Positions 9,708 to 17,636 of a DNA stretch of 64,000 nucleotides are shown here, piece by piece (position 1 is the first letter of the stretch; every line of letters starts with the position of its first letter). A model generated the notes under the pieces. That model searched no databases, was not told the DNA's origin, and was given only the letters and a program-made list of their open reading frames with translations. The stretch spans positions 2,480,001 to 2,544,000 of the forward strand of contig CAWAGA010000002.1 of NCBI GenBank assembly GCA_963781665.1, written 5' to 3'. Origin of the DNA: JAJYIW01 sp963781665 (GTDB taxonomy: Bacteria > Chloroflexota > Anaerolineae > Anaerolineales > Anaerolineaceae). The position numbers were made by a program, and so were the translations under genes.

Positions 9708-9710
9708 CCC

Positions 9711-10823
9711 ATGACATCGAGCGATCATCCTGACAATTTAAAATTTGAAATCAGCTCAGCTCAAATCGAGCTGATTGAACGTCTATGCAATGCAACATCG
9801 GTCTCCGGTGATGAGAGTGAAGTGCGCACGATTGTGCTCGAGCAGGTCAAGCCAAATGCCGATCATGTCAAGGTCGATGCCCTGGGTAATGTGCTGGTAT
9901 CGCGGCAAGGAAAAACTGCTGCAGCCGGCCCTGACGGCAAGCGCTTGCGGGTGCTCTTAGCGGCTCATATGGATGAGGTCGGTTTCATGCTGGTCGATAG
10001 CGAAAGTGATGGATTCTTCCGGTTTGAAACCATCGGCGGCCTGGACGAACGTTTATTGGTAGGCAAGCCGGTGCTGATTGGAAAAGACCATATCCCCGGT
10101 ATCATTGGGGCCAAGCCCATCCACCTGACGACGGCTGAAGAGCGGCGAAGGTCGATCTCACTCGAATCAATGCGAATCGACGTAGGCTCGGAGGCGGCCG
10201 CGAAAGTAAAAATCGGAGACCGGGCGACTTTCGCCACCCGATTTTCTCAAATTGGACCCAGTCTGGTGGCTAAAGCACTGGACAACCGCCTGGGTGTCGC
10301 TATTTTGATTGAACTGGTGAAGAATGCCCCCACAAATATTGATCTGCAGGCTGCCTTTACAGTACAGGAAGAATTGGGCACGCGCGGGGCCAGGGTGGCG
10401 GCCTTCACGTTCAACCCTGACCTGGCAATAGCCATCGATGCAACCCCGGCAAATGACCTGCCGTCCTGGGACCTGTCTGAAAACACGTCTTACAACACTC
10501 ACCTGGGTGCTGGCCCGGCTATTTACCTGGCAGATTCTGGCACGCTGTCTGACCCACGCCTGGTTCGCCACTTGGTTGAGACAGCTGAGAGCGCTAAAAT
10601 TCCATTTCAATTCCGCCAACCTGGCAGTGGTGGCACCGATGCCGGAGCGATCCATCGCCAACGAGAAGGCATCCCATCGATATCGGTTTCGACGCCCTGC
10701 CGCTATATTCATACTCCTGCGGCGATCGCCCGCCTGGAGGACTGGGAGAACAGCTTGCGGCTTCTTTATGCCGCTCTGGAACGGCTCACGCCATCGGTGT
10801 TGGCCGCCCGTTTTGATAATTGA
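9711..10823 (+). CDS. M42 family metallopeptidase (second tandem copy)
   Basis: This 370-residue paralogue of its neighbours has all five metal ligands: AAHMDEVG, LDNRLGV, QEELGTRG, IAIDAT and RYIHTP. The Glu pair holds the general base. The N-terminal ~20 residues are an extra Ser/Asp-rich extension before the LIERLCNATSVSG start of the domain. It differs from copy 1 in the PDZ-like insert, so the set may form distinct or mixed dodecameric TET particles with different side-chain preference (inference from family knowledge). It is probably co-translated with the upstream copy. Confidence 0.9.
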   Translation: MTSSDHPDNLKFEISSAQIELIERLCNATSVSGDESEVRTIVLEQVKPNADHVKVDALGNVLVSRQGKTAAAGPDGKRLRVLLAAHMDEVGFMLVDSESDGFFRFETIGGLDERLLVGKPVLIGKDHIPGIIGAKPIHLTTAEERRRSISLESMRIDVGSEAAAKVKIGDRATFATRFSQIGPSLVAKALDNRLGVAILIELVKNAPTNIDLQAAFTVQEELGTRGARVAAFTFNPDLAIAIDATPANDLPSWDLSENTSYNTHLGAGPAIYLADSGTLSDPRLVRHLVETAESAKIPFQFRQPGSGGTDAGAIHRQREGIPSISVSTPCRYIHTPAAIARLEDWENSLRLLYAALERLTPSVLAARFDN

Positions 10824-10923
10824 TGTCGAACGCCTGCAATAAAGCAGGCGCAGTGAATTAATCAGGCATGAATTGCCCAATCACTTATTACCAGGAGTAC
10901 TTATGAAGTCGCTGATTTAAAAA

Positions 10924-11901
10924 TTGGTTGAGACCCCAGGGCCATCAGGTTCTGAGCACAAAATCCGTGAGGTGATCCGGTCTGAAGTTGCCCCTTATGC
11001 CGATGACGTGCGTGTAGATGGCCTTGGCAATTTGATTGTACGCAAAGGGCAAAAAACAGCAAATGGCAAGCGCATTATGCTCTCGGGCCATATGGACGAG
11101 ATCGGCGTCATGGCCACCCACATCGATGAAAATGGTTTTGTTCGTTTCATCTCCATTGGCGGGGTAAGACCGCATACCTGCCAGGGTGGGCGCGTCATTT
11201 TCATGGACGGCACTCGCGGCGTCATTGGCGCCGAGAAGCTGGATAGCATGGAAAAGGTCGCGACCCTGAACCAACTTTTCATCGATGTAGGCGCTACCAG
11301 CCGGGAGAACTGCCCGGTCAAGGTCGGAAGTGTTGCCGGGTTCGAGCGCCCCTTTCTGGACCTGGGAGATCGCCTGGTTGCAAAATCGATGGATGACCGC
11401 ATCAGTGTTGCCGTAATGATCCAGGCGCTGCGGACAATGAAACAGACCCCCAATGAGGTGGTCTTCGTCTTCAGTGTCCAGGAGGAAGTCGGAATCCGCG
11501 GCGCGACCACAGCTGCATTCGGGGTCGACCCTGACCTGGGACTGGCGGTTGACGTTACCGGCGTGGGAGACACGCCCAAGGGGGTGCGTATGGAAGTCGC
11601 CCTGGGTAAAGGGGCTGCGATAAAAATTCGGGATTCGAGCTTTATTGCCGACTCGCGCATCGTCAATTGGATGGTCTCCGCCGCAGAAAAGAATCATATT
11701 CCTTACCAGCTTGAAGTGCTGGAGGCTGGGGGCACAGATGGACATGCAATCCAGCTGACACACGCTGGCGTTCCGGCCGGTTGCCTCTCTATTCCTTGCC
11801 GGTACATCCATTCACCCTCAGAAATGGTTGACTATGGTGACATCCAAAGTTCAGTTCGTTTGTTGGTAGAATTGATCTCGAATGAGGTCGTGTTAGAATA
11901 A
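10924..11901 (+). CDS. M42 family metallopeptidase (third copy, start region disrupted by a stop codon)
   Basis: This M42 domain is intact apart from its N-terminus: SGHMDEIG, MDDRISV, QEEVGIRG, AVDVT and RYIHSP. The open frame can only start at a TTG at 10924, which has no ribosome site. Seven codons upstream, an ATG at 10903 has a clear AGGAG (10893-10897), but the frame reads MKSLI, then TAA (10918-10920), then KLVETPGPSG. The second copy has LIERL where this one has LI-stop-KL, so a one-base change from GAA, CAA or AAA explains it. Either the gene is silenced or read weakly from TTG, or the base is an error. Confidence 0.8.
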   Translation: MVETPGPSGSEHKIREVIRSEVAPYADDVRVDGLGNLIVRKGQKTANGKRIMLSGHMDEIGVMATHIDENGFVRFISIGGVRPHTCQGGRVIFMDGTRGVIGAEKLDSMEKVATLNQLFIDVGATSRENCPVKVGSVAGFERPFLDLGDRLVAKSMDDRISVAVMIQALRTMKQTPNEVVFVFSVQEEVGIRGATTAAFGVDPDLGLAVDVTGVGDTPKGVRMEVALGKGAAIKIRDSSFIADSRIVNWMVSAAEKNHIPYQLEVLEAGGTDGHAIQLTHAGVPAGCLSIPCRYIHSPSEMVDYGDIQSSVRLLVELISNEVVLE

Positions 11902-11920
11902 TTTGGATCGTACAGATACG

Positions 11921-13231
11921 GTGAAAAAAATCATCTCGCTTCTGGTCATTATGACAATACTGGGTCTGGAAGGCTGCAGTACATTTTTGCCGTTCGGAAA
12001 GACGCAGGCACCTTCGCAGCCGGCCCCAACTGCAACAGAAACTATTGCAATCATCACTGGAGTGCCAACCCAGACCCAGGCAGTGACCAGCACGCCCGAT
12101 AACCTGCAAAAGCTGACAATCTGGCTTCCTCCCCAATTTGATCCCACGGCGGGCACCCCCTCCGGTAATTTGCTTCGAGATCGCCTCAAAACTTTTTCGA
12201 GCCAGCACAATGACCTGCAAATCGAAGTCCGGATTAAGGCGTCCAGTGGAGCCGGTGGATTGATGGATGGATTGGCAGCTACCAGTGCGGCAGCCCCATC
12301 TGCCCTTCCCGACCTGGTAGCTGTCTCTCGTGACGATCTTGAAGCGGGGGCGCTCAAGGGCTTGCTTTACCCACTCGATGGTCAATCAAATCTTTCGGAC
12401 GATCCAGATTGGTATAGTTTTGCACGACAGATGGGCCTGGTGCAAGGTACACCTTATGGGATGCCGTTTGCTGGGGATGCTCTTGTTATGCTTTACCGCC
12501 CCGCTCAAGTGCCCGTTCTTCCAACCAGTTGGAATAACTTACTGAGCCAGTCCGCAGTGGTGGCTTTCCCGGCTGCCGATCCACAATCGCTGTTAACCCT
12601 GGCGCTGTACGAATCCAGTGGCGGCCAGGTGACCGACACTCAACGTCGCCCGGCATTAACGGCTGATTCCTTGGCAGCAGTGCTAAAAATTTATGAAAGT
12701 GGCGCGAAAGATGGTATTTTTCCATCATGGTTAACCTCTTACGACAGTGACGGCCAGGCCTGGCAGGCGTACAAAGACAAACGCGCCAGTTGGGTAATCT
12801 CGTGGGTCACCCAGTATCTATCTGAATTACCCGTAGATACCAGCATGCTGCCGCTGCTGCCGGTGAGCGATGGCTCCAACCCGATGACATTGGCAACCGG
12901 ATGGGTTTGGGCCCTGGGTAATCCGCAGCCGGACCGCCGCCCATTGAGTACCGAATTGGTAAACTGGCTGGTTCAAAGCGATTTCCTTTCTAAATGGACC
13001 ATGGCTGCTGGATATTTGCCGACACGGCCTACATCTCTGGCGGGGTGGCCTGACCAGAGCCTGCAAACGCTTCTCAGCCAGGTGGTCATTTCTGCCCAAC
13101 TGCGCCCTTCGACTGATCTCATGGTCAGTTTAGGCCCAGTTTTGAAGGACGCTACCCTGCAGGTGCTTAAAGGCCAAACGGATGCGGTACAGGCAGCTCA
13201 GGCCGCGTCTGAACGCCTGAAAGGGCCGTGA
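11921..13231 (+). CDS. Extracellular solute-binding lipoprotein (ABC sugar-type)
   Basis: This protein of about 436 residues has a lipoprotein signal: KK, a hydrophobic stretch, then LEGC at the cleavage site. The glutamate at -2 is unusual. A Thr/Pro linker follows, then a domain beginning KLTIWLPPQFDP, which resembles family 1 (sugar) periplasmic binding proteins with a two-lobe fold. The GTG at 11921 places the signal at the very start; an upstream TTG at 11903, two bases after the M42 stop, is the alternative. No permease or ATPase genes are nearby, so it may be an orphan binding protein or serve a distant transporter. Confidence 0.75.
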   Translation: MKKIISLLVIMTILGLEGCSTFLPFGKTQAPSQPAPTATETIAIITGVPTQTQAVTSTPDNLQKLTIWLPPQFDPTAGTPSGNLLRDRLKTFSSQHNDLQIEVRIKASSGAGGLMDGLAATSAAAPSALPDLVAVSRDDLEAGALKGLLYPLDGQSNLSDDPDWYSFARQMGLVQGTPYGMPFAGDALVMLYRPAQVPVLPTSWNNLLSQSAVVAFPAADPQSLLTLALYESSGGQVTDTQRRPALTADSLAAVLKIYESGAKDGIFPSWLTSYDSDGQAWQAYKDKRASWVISWVTQYLSELPVDTSMLPLLPVSDGSNPMTLATGWVWALGNPQPDRRPLSTELVNWLVQSDFLSKWTMAAGYLPTRPTSLAGWPDQSLQTLLSQVVISAQLRPSTDLMVSLGPVLKDATLQVLKGQTDAVQAAQAASERLKGP

Positions 13232-13587
13232 TCTTGATGACGAAACCTGAACGAATTTCAGCAGAAGATTTTACGGGATCACAAGCCATTGGGAAACCTG
13301 AGCGCTTTCCGATCGAGCCGGTCAAGGTCATCACAATCCTGGTCTCGGTCTTGATATTCCTTGGATCGACAGCTATGTCTGGCCGGGGGAACCACCTGGC
13401 TGCTCTCAATCAACCATCCGGGTTGGCAGCAGCTGCCCAACAAGAAGCCACCCTCACCCCAACCACAACTCCAACGCCGCCTGTTTCTGATGGCACCAAT
13501 GAAACCACGGGGATTATCCTGGCTGGCGTAATACTGGTATTGATCGTTTTGGGTGGAACGATCGGGGCAACCCGGCGCAAATCCTGA
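13228..13587 (+). CDS. Small two-helix membrane protein with Thr/Pro linker, function unknown
   Basis: This protein of 119 residues (116 if the ATG at 13237 is used) has two predicted membrane segments. They are VKVITILVSVLIFLGST in the first half and IILAGVILVLIVLGGTIGA at the C-terminus, followed by RRK. They flank a low-complexity loop, TLTPTTTPTPPVSDG. The GTG at 13228 overlaps the stop of the solute-binding lipoprotein gene, so the two are probably translationally coupled and may act together at the membrane. No known domain is recognised. Confidence 0.6.
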   Translation: MILMTKPERISAEDFTGSQAIGKPERFPIEPVKVITILVSVLIFLGSTAMSGRGNHLAALNQPSGLAAAAQQEATLTPTTTPTPPVSDGTNETTGIILAGVILVLIVLGGTIGATRRKS

Positions 13588-13652
13588 ACCTGGTCTCTCC
13601 CAATCATTAGATCATAGAAACCGACGCAAAACCTCGCTTCATTGACAGAGGT

Positions 13653-13658
13653 TATAAT
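13653..13658 (+). promoter_or_regulatory. -10 element of the histidine kinase operon
   Basis: A perfect TATAAT ends 8 bases before the ATG at 13667, so a start about 7 bases downstream of the -10 would give a leaderless or nearly leaderless mRNA. No matching -35 lies at the normal distance; the TTGACA at 13642-13647 is only 5 bases away and cannot pair with it. Confidence 0.45.
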
Positions 13659-13666
13659 AAAAGCGT

Positions 13667-14854
13667 ATGTCAAAAATGCCGCGGAATATTGTCAGAACGG
13701 GTGGCAGCGGGGACGTTGCCTTTGCTATTGTGGTCAGTTTTTCTTATCTGGCCATGATTACGGCGTCGTTCGAATCGCTGACGTCAACAACCGTGATCGG
13801 GTTAATGGTGCTTGGCACCCTCTATACCATGATCGGTATATACGGTTATGCGTATGTTGCTCGCCGTCCGTCCGGGCTCTTTTTTGCGACCTATTTTGTC
13901 GTTCAGATCATCCTGAGCGGGTTGATCGTTGTCCTTGGAAAGGGTGCTGGTTTCAATGCACTATTAATGCTGCCCCTCGCCGGCCAGGCTGTGGTTCTGC
14001 TGCCTTCCAGGGGGGTGTATGCAACCTCAATTGGGATCCTGCTGGTATACATTGGAGCGGTCGATCTTTACAGCGGCGGCCTGGCAAACCTCTGGAACAA
14101 CCTGATTACTTTCCTCGCCGGCCTGGTGTTCGTGGTGGTCTTTACCCAATTGACGGTCGAGCAACAAAAAGCTCGCTCTGAAGTTGAACATCTGGCTCAC
14201 GAGCTGGAAGCTGCCAATCGCCAACTGCGTGAATACGCCGTTCAAGCAGAAGAACTGGCCACAACCCGCGAACGGAACCGGTTGGCGCGTGAAATCCACG
14301 ATGGGGTCGGCCATTATCTGACGACGATCTTTATGCAGATCCAGGCTGCTGAGGCTGTTCTTGATGGAGACCGGTTTCGGGCGATGGATGCGCTGCAAAA
14401 AGCCAAAAACCTGACCCAATCCGCGCTTGCCGACGTGCGCCGTTCGGTTGCAGCGTTGCGATCACCGCTGGAAAAAGATAGCCCGTTAACCGAGATTTTG
14501 GCCGGTCTGGTAAATACTTGCCAGTCGCCTGACCTTCTGGGCGAACTGAAGATTATTGGCGAGCCGCGCCCCCTTAAACCGCTTGTCGTTCAGACCTGTT
14601 ACCGCACCGTGCAAGAAGGGTTGAACAACGTCCAAAAACACGCGAGAGCCAACCGGGTTACAGTATCTCTCGATTACACCGCTCAGGATACGGTGCTTCT
14701 TTCCATTGAAGATGATGGCGGTGGGAGTGATGATCCCAGCGGTGGGTTTGGTTTGTTGGGTATCCGCGAGCGAGTACACCTGGCAGATGGTGAAATGAAA
14801 ACCATCACTGGTTTGGGTAAAGGATTTATCTTGTGTATCGAGGTTCCGGGATGA
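13667..14854 (+). CDS. NarL-type sensor histidine kinase
   Basis: This 395-residue membrane kinase has about five or six N-terminal membrane segments (residues ~15-165), then a coiled-coil linker, a HisKA_3 dimerisation domain with the phospho-acceptor His in LAREIHDGVGHYL, and a HATPase_c domain with the N-box QEGLNNVQKHA and G-box GGFGLLGIRERV. There is no large extracytoplasmic sensor domain, so the signal may be sensed within the membrane, as in the DesK group (inference). The stop overlaps the response regulator start by four bases, so the two form one two-component operon. Confidence 0.92.
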   Translation: MSKMPRNIVRTGGSGDVAFAIVVSFSYLAMITASFESLTSTTVIGLMVLGTLYTMIGIYGYAYVARRPSGLFFATYFVVQIILSGLIVVLGKGAGFNALLMLPLAGQAVVLLPSRGVYATSIGILLVYIGAVDLYSGGLANLWNNLITFLAGLVFVVVFTQLTVEQQKARSEVEHLAHELEAANRQLREYAVQAEELATTRERNRLAREIHDGVGHYLTTIFMQIQAAEAVLDGDRFRAMDALQKAKNLTQSALADVRRSVAALRSPLEKDSPLTEILAGLVNTCQSPDLLGELKIIGEPRPLKPLVVQTCYRTVQEGLNNVQKHARANRVTVSLDYTAQDTVLLSIEDDGGGSDDPSGGFGLLGIRERVHLADGEMKTITGLGKGFILCIEVPG

Positions 14855-15504
14855 AACCGATTCGGGTGTTATTGGTTGACGATCAGGCATTATTCCGAGA
14901 AGGGCTGCGTACATTACTCTCGGTCCAACCGGCCTTTGAGGTCGTAGATGAGGCCTGCAATGGGGAGGAAGCCATCCAACTTGCCTTGAACTATCACCCA
15001 GATGTAGTATTAATGGATCTGCGTATGCCGGTCATGGATGGGGTGATTGCTACTCGCCGATTACACAGTTTGCTCCCTCAAACCAGGGTGATCGTATTAA
15101 CGACTTTCGATGACGACGACTCGGTTTTTGATGGCTTGCGCGCCGGTGCAGTTGGATATCTATTGAAAGACGTAGCTTCGTCCAAACTTTTTGAAGCCAT
15201 CCAGCTTGCCGCCAGGGGAGAGTCGTTTTTGCAGCCTTCGGTAGCCGCAAAGGTCCTGGCGGAATTTTCGCGCCTGGCTAACCAGGCTCCAATCCATCCC
15301 CAGCCGTTGATCGAGCCGCTATCAGATCGTGAGCTGGAGGTGCTGCACCAGGTGGCCACCGGTGCCAGCAACCGGGAAATTGCCGCCACCTTCGTCATCG
15401 CCGAAGGAACGGTCAAGAATCATTTGACAAACATCTTACGGAAATTGGAGGTCCAGGATCGAGCCCAGGCTGTGCTCAAAGCACGCGATCTGGGATTGAT
15501 CTAA
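14851..15504 (+). CDS. NarL/FixJ-family response regulator
   Basis: This 217-residue regulator has a receiver domain with the acidic pair at D10-D11, phospho-acceptor D56 in VVLMDLRMP, and a conserved Lys in YLLKD. A LuxR-type helix-turn-helix follows, with LSDRELEVLHQVATG and VKNHLTNILRKLEV. The ATG at 14851, inside the ATGA overlap with the kinase gene, is chosen over upstream non-ATG codons. Phosphorylation by the adjacent kinase should promote dimerisation and DNA binding. The target genes are unknown; the membrane protein at 15633 downstream is one candidate. Confidence 0.93.
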   Translation: MKPIRVLLVDDQALFREGLRTLLSVQPAFEVVDEACNGEEAIQLALNYHPDVVLMDLRMPVMDGVIATRRLHSLLPQTRVIVLTTFDDDDSVFDGLRAGAVGYLLKDVASSKLFEAIQLAARGESFLQPSVAAKVLAEFSRLANQAPIHPQPLIEPLSDRELEVLHQVATGASNREIAATFVIAEGTVKNHLTNILRKLEVQDRAQAVLKARDLGLI

Positions 15505-15570
15505 TAGTCACAGGTGGGCTATGACCGTCAGAGAGACAATTGTGACAGGCAGTTATTACCGGAGACACCT

Positions 15571-15597
15571 TTGAACCAGATTGAATCGTGCTATAGT
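15571..15597 (+). promoter_or_regulatory. Probable extended -10 promoter of the 15633 membrane protein gene
   Basis: TGCTATAGT at 15589-15597 is an extended -10. TTGAAC at 15571-15576 lies 15 bases upstream, a shorter spacer than ideal but tolerated with an extended -10. The gene starts 36 bases further on. Confidence 0.45.
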
Positions 15598-15632
15598 GTA
15601 TTGCATTTTGGTTTGAATCCTTGGAGGGGATT

Positions 15633-16484
15633 ATGCATGTGCAGGAGAATTTTAACACAATGACCTCGACCAGGCGCGACTACTCCTGGGGAATTGGAGC
15701 AGCTCTCATTGCAGTTGGCTTTATCCTCCTGCTTGATCAATATATAAAGACCGGTTGGTTAAACCTGTTAATCCTCCCTGTCTGTGGCATCGTTTTATTA
15801 GGGTGGGGGATGGTTACCCACAGGTTCGGGCTGGTGATCTCTGGCAATCTTTTGACCGGGTTAGGCATTGGCGGGTTTATCGCCCTCAGCAACCTCTTTG
15901 CCCTTGATTTGTATTTACGGATCGGCCTTCTGCTGGTGATTTTCGCCCTGGGGTGGGGTTTGATTTCTGTCATCGGCTTCTGGTTGTTCCAAAAGGTGGT
16001 CTGGTGGCCCTTGATTCCTGGCGGTCTACTCGCCGGCACCGGTTATTGTTTCCTGACTGTCCTGAATCCGTTCAACTTTGTGCTTTATCCCGTGATCGGT
16101 TTAGGGTTGGCTTTTCTGGCCTGGGGATTAGGAGCCCGTCTCATCGGCTTGATTATCCCGGGCTCGTTGTTAATGGGTATTGGTCCAGGAATCTATGGCG
16201 CCTGGAGTCAACCCGGAACCGGAAATGGGTTAACCCAAACCGGTGAAATGCTTGTTTGGTTTGCTCTAGGATGGGCTCTGATCACAGTGTTTTCAAGAAT
16301 GATGGTTAACCGGTTTATCTGGTGGCCTTTGATCCCTGGGGGAATTTTGGCCATGACTGGTTGGGGATTCTACATCGGCGGGAGCCCGCATTACGCCCTG
16401 AGTTTTATCGGAAACACCACTTCGGTCAGCTTGATCTTATTTGGACTCTACTTGCTTTTATGGCGGACGGGTTTACGCAAATAA
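15633..16484 (+). CDS. Multi-pass membrane protein with fourfold internal repeat, function unknown
   Basis: This protein of about 283 residues is almost entirely hydrophobic, with eight or nine membrane segments. The ATG at 15633 follows GGAGGGGA. Four Gly-rich motifs recur at roughly 50-60 residue intervals: GLVISGNLLTGLG, WWPLIPGGLLAGTG, GLIIPGSLLMGIG and WWPLIPGGILAMTG. Motifs 2 and 4 are nearly the same, which suggests duplication of a two-helix unit followed by duplication of the pair. No catalytic motif is seen. It lies just downstream of the two-component operon but has its own promoter. Confidence 0.7.
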   Translation: MHVQENFNTMTSTRRDYSWGIGAALIAVGFILLLDQYIKTGWLNLLILPVCGIVLLGWGMVTHRFGLVISGNLLTGLGIGGFIALSNLFALDLYLRIGLLLVIFALGWGLISVIGFWLFQKVVWWPLIPGGLLAGTGYCFLTVLNPFNFVLYPVIGLGLAFLAWGLGARLIGLIIPGSLLMGIGPGIYGAWSQPGTGNGLTQTGEMLVWFALGWALITVFSRMMVNRFIWWPLIPGGILAMTGWGFYIGGSPHYALSFIGNTTSVSLILFGLYLLLWRTGLRK

Positions 16485-16495
16485 ATCGACCGGCC

Positions 16496-16924
16496 TTATT
16501 TTTTGAGAGAAACCAGCAAAGGCACCCGGTCGAACATCCAGAATCCGATGGGTAAGCCAATGATCGTCAGGCAGATGGCAAAGGCCGCTTCCATCCAGAT
16601 TGCACTCAACCACCATCCAACTAACACGAAATAGATGGCCCGCAGCAGTAAGTTGATCTGAGGCGGCGAGACCGGGCGAGTTGAAATTGTCCCATCCGGC
16701 CGGGTGATGACCAGATTGTGTTCGTTTGGGTCACGCAGGGCAATAACTTTTGGCAGCATGTTGAGCATCATTACCCCAAATGGGATGCCGATGATCGATA
16801 CCATCAGAAGCCAGGAGACGACCATCCAGGCCTGTCCTAGCCACCAGCCAATAAATGCAAACCACAGCAGTTGGATCAGGCAGCCGGGGTTTTTTGAGGT
16901 TTCAATCACATTCGAACGCTCCAT
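16496..16924 (-). CDS. YccF domain-containing membrane protein
   Basis: This 142-residue protein has two copies of the YccF unit, each with a W-x-x-G-W-W-L segment followed by a hydrophobic hairpin and IGIPFG or IGLPIG. It has four membrane segments. YccF proteins are widespread inner-membrane proteins of unknown function. The end of the gene lies 12 bases from the convergent stop of the upstream membrane protein gene, with no clear terminator between them. Confidence 0.85.
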   Translation of the reverse strand: MERSNVIETSKNPGCLIQLLWFAFIGWWLGQAWMVVSWLLMVSIIGIPFGVMMLNMLPKVIALRDPNEHNLVITRPDGTISTRPVSPPQINLLLRAIYFVLVGWWLSAIWMEAAFAICLTIIGLPIGFWMFDRVPLLVSLKK

Positions 16925-17003
16925 TTAATAACTCCTTTATACAAATATACGTGGGTAAAGGCCAAAAGTTTCATCTTTCAAGCGGGCAGCAATTCGTGTT
17001 TGC

Positions 17004-17032
17004 TTGTATCCTGGAATTAATACTGGTATAAT
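17004..17032 (+). promoter_or_regulatory. Promoter of the RRM protein gene
   Basis: TTGTAT (17004-17009), a 17-base spacer and TATAAT (17027-17032) preceded by TG. The start codon is about 110 bases downstream, leaving a long 5' leader of the type seen for cold-induced RNA-binding proteins (inference). Confidence 0.65.
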
Positions 17033-17150
17033 TTTTAATACCGTTGGGTGTTAGATCGAATGAATTACCGCACCATTAAGTGGCAGTGCCAGGCTTTTGG
17101 CGGGGGTCTTCGATTTCACCGAAGTGTTCAGAAATCAAGGGAGAAGAAGA

Positions 17151-17438
17151 ATGAATATTTATGTGGGCAATTTGTCGTTTAAAGCCAGCGAAGTAGAAGT
17201 GCAGCAAGCCTTCGCAGCCTATGGGCAGGTTGCTTCGGTTGCAGTGATCAAAGATCAGGCAACCGGGAAATCGCGCGGTTTTGCATTTGTTGAGATGCCC
17301 AATAGCACCGAAGCTCAGGCTGCTATTGCTGCTCTGAACGGCAAGGAATTGCTGGGCCGCCAATTGATGGTGAATGAAGCTCGCCCACGGACACCGGGCG
17401 GGGGTGGAATGCGACGTACTGGCAATACCAGAGCATAA
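17151..17438 (+). CDS. RNA-binding protein with one RRM domain
   Basis: This 95-residue protein consists of a single RNA recognition motif. RNP2 is IYVGNLSF at residues 3-10 and RNP1 is KSRGFAFVEM near residues 41-50. A short Gly/Arg tail (TPGGGGMRRTGNTRA) follows. Such proteins, known from cyanobacteria and other bacteria, bind single-stranded RNA and are often cold-induced. The ATG at 17151 follows AGGGAGAAGAAGA; upstream in-frame non-ATG starts are not supported. The gene is monocistronic, with a promoter before it and a hairpin after it. Confidence 0.93.
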   Translation: MNIYVGNLSFKASEVEVQQAFAAYGQVASVAVIKDQATGKSRGFAFVEMPNSTEAQAAIAALNGKELLGRQLMVNEARPRTPGGGGMRRTGNTRA

Positions 17439-17508
17439 TTCGAACGACGTATACTTAATCCAAATATCCAGGCCATCGCCTGGATATTAAGTCTATTGAA
17501 TCAATTAT

Positions 17509-17545
17509 CCTTCCAGCCGGTTGAGGGGGGCAACCGGCCAGAAGG
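17509..17545 (+). terminator. Terminator-like hairpin after the RRM gene
   Basis: An 8-bp stem (17516-17523 with 17531-17538) is extended by a CCTTC/GAAGG outer stem (17509-17513 with 17541-17545). It is followed by a short T-rich run, ACGTTTTCATT. A second, weaker hairpin (ATCCAGG/CCTGGAT) precedes it. Confidence 0.5.
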
Positions 17546-17636
17546 ACGTTTTCATTCTAGCACTTCTAGGGCGGAAATGCAAGAGGGGAAAGGGATTTAT
17601 AACTTTTCTATAATATTTATCTAATTAAACTATCCC

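Noticed and set aside
13642..13658. TTGACA plus TATAAT as a promoter for the histidine kinase
   Set aside because: The spacer is only 5 bases; only the -10 is retained.
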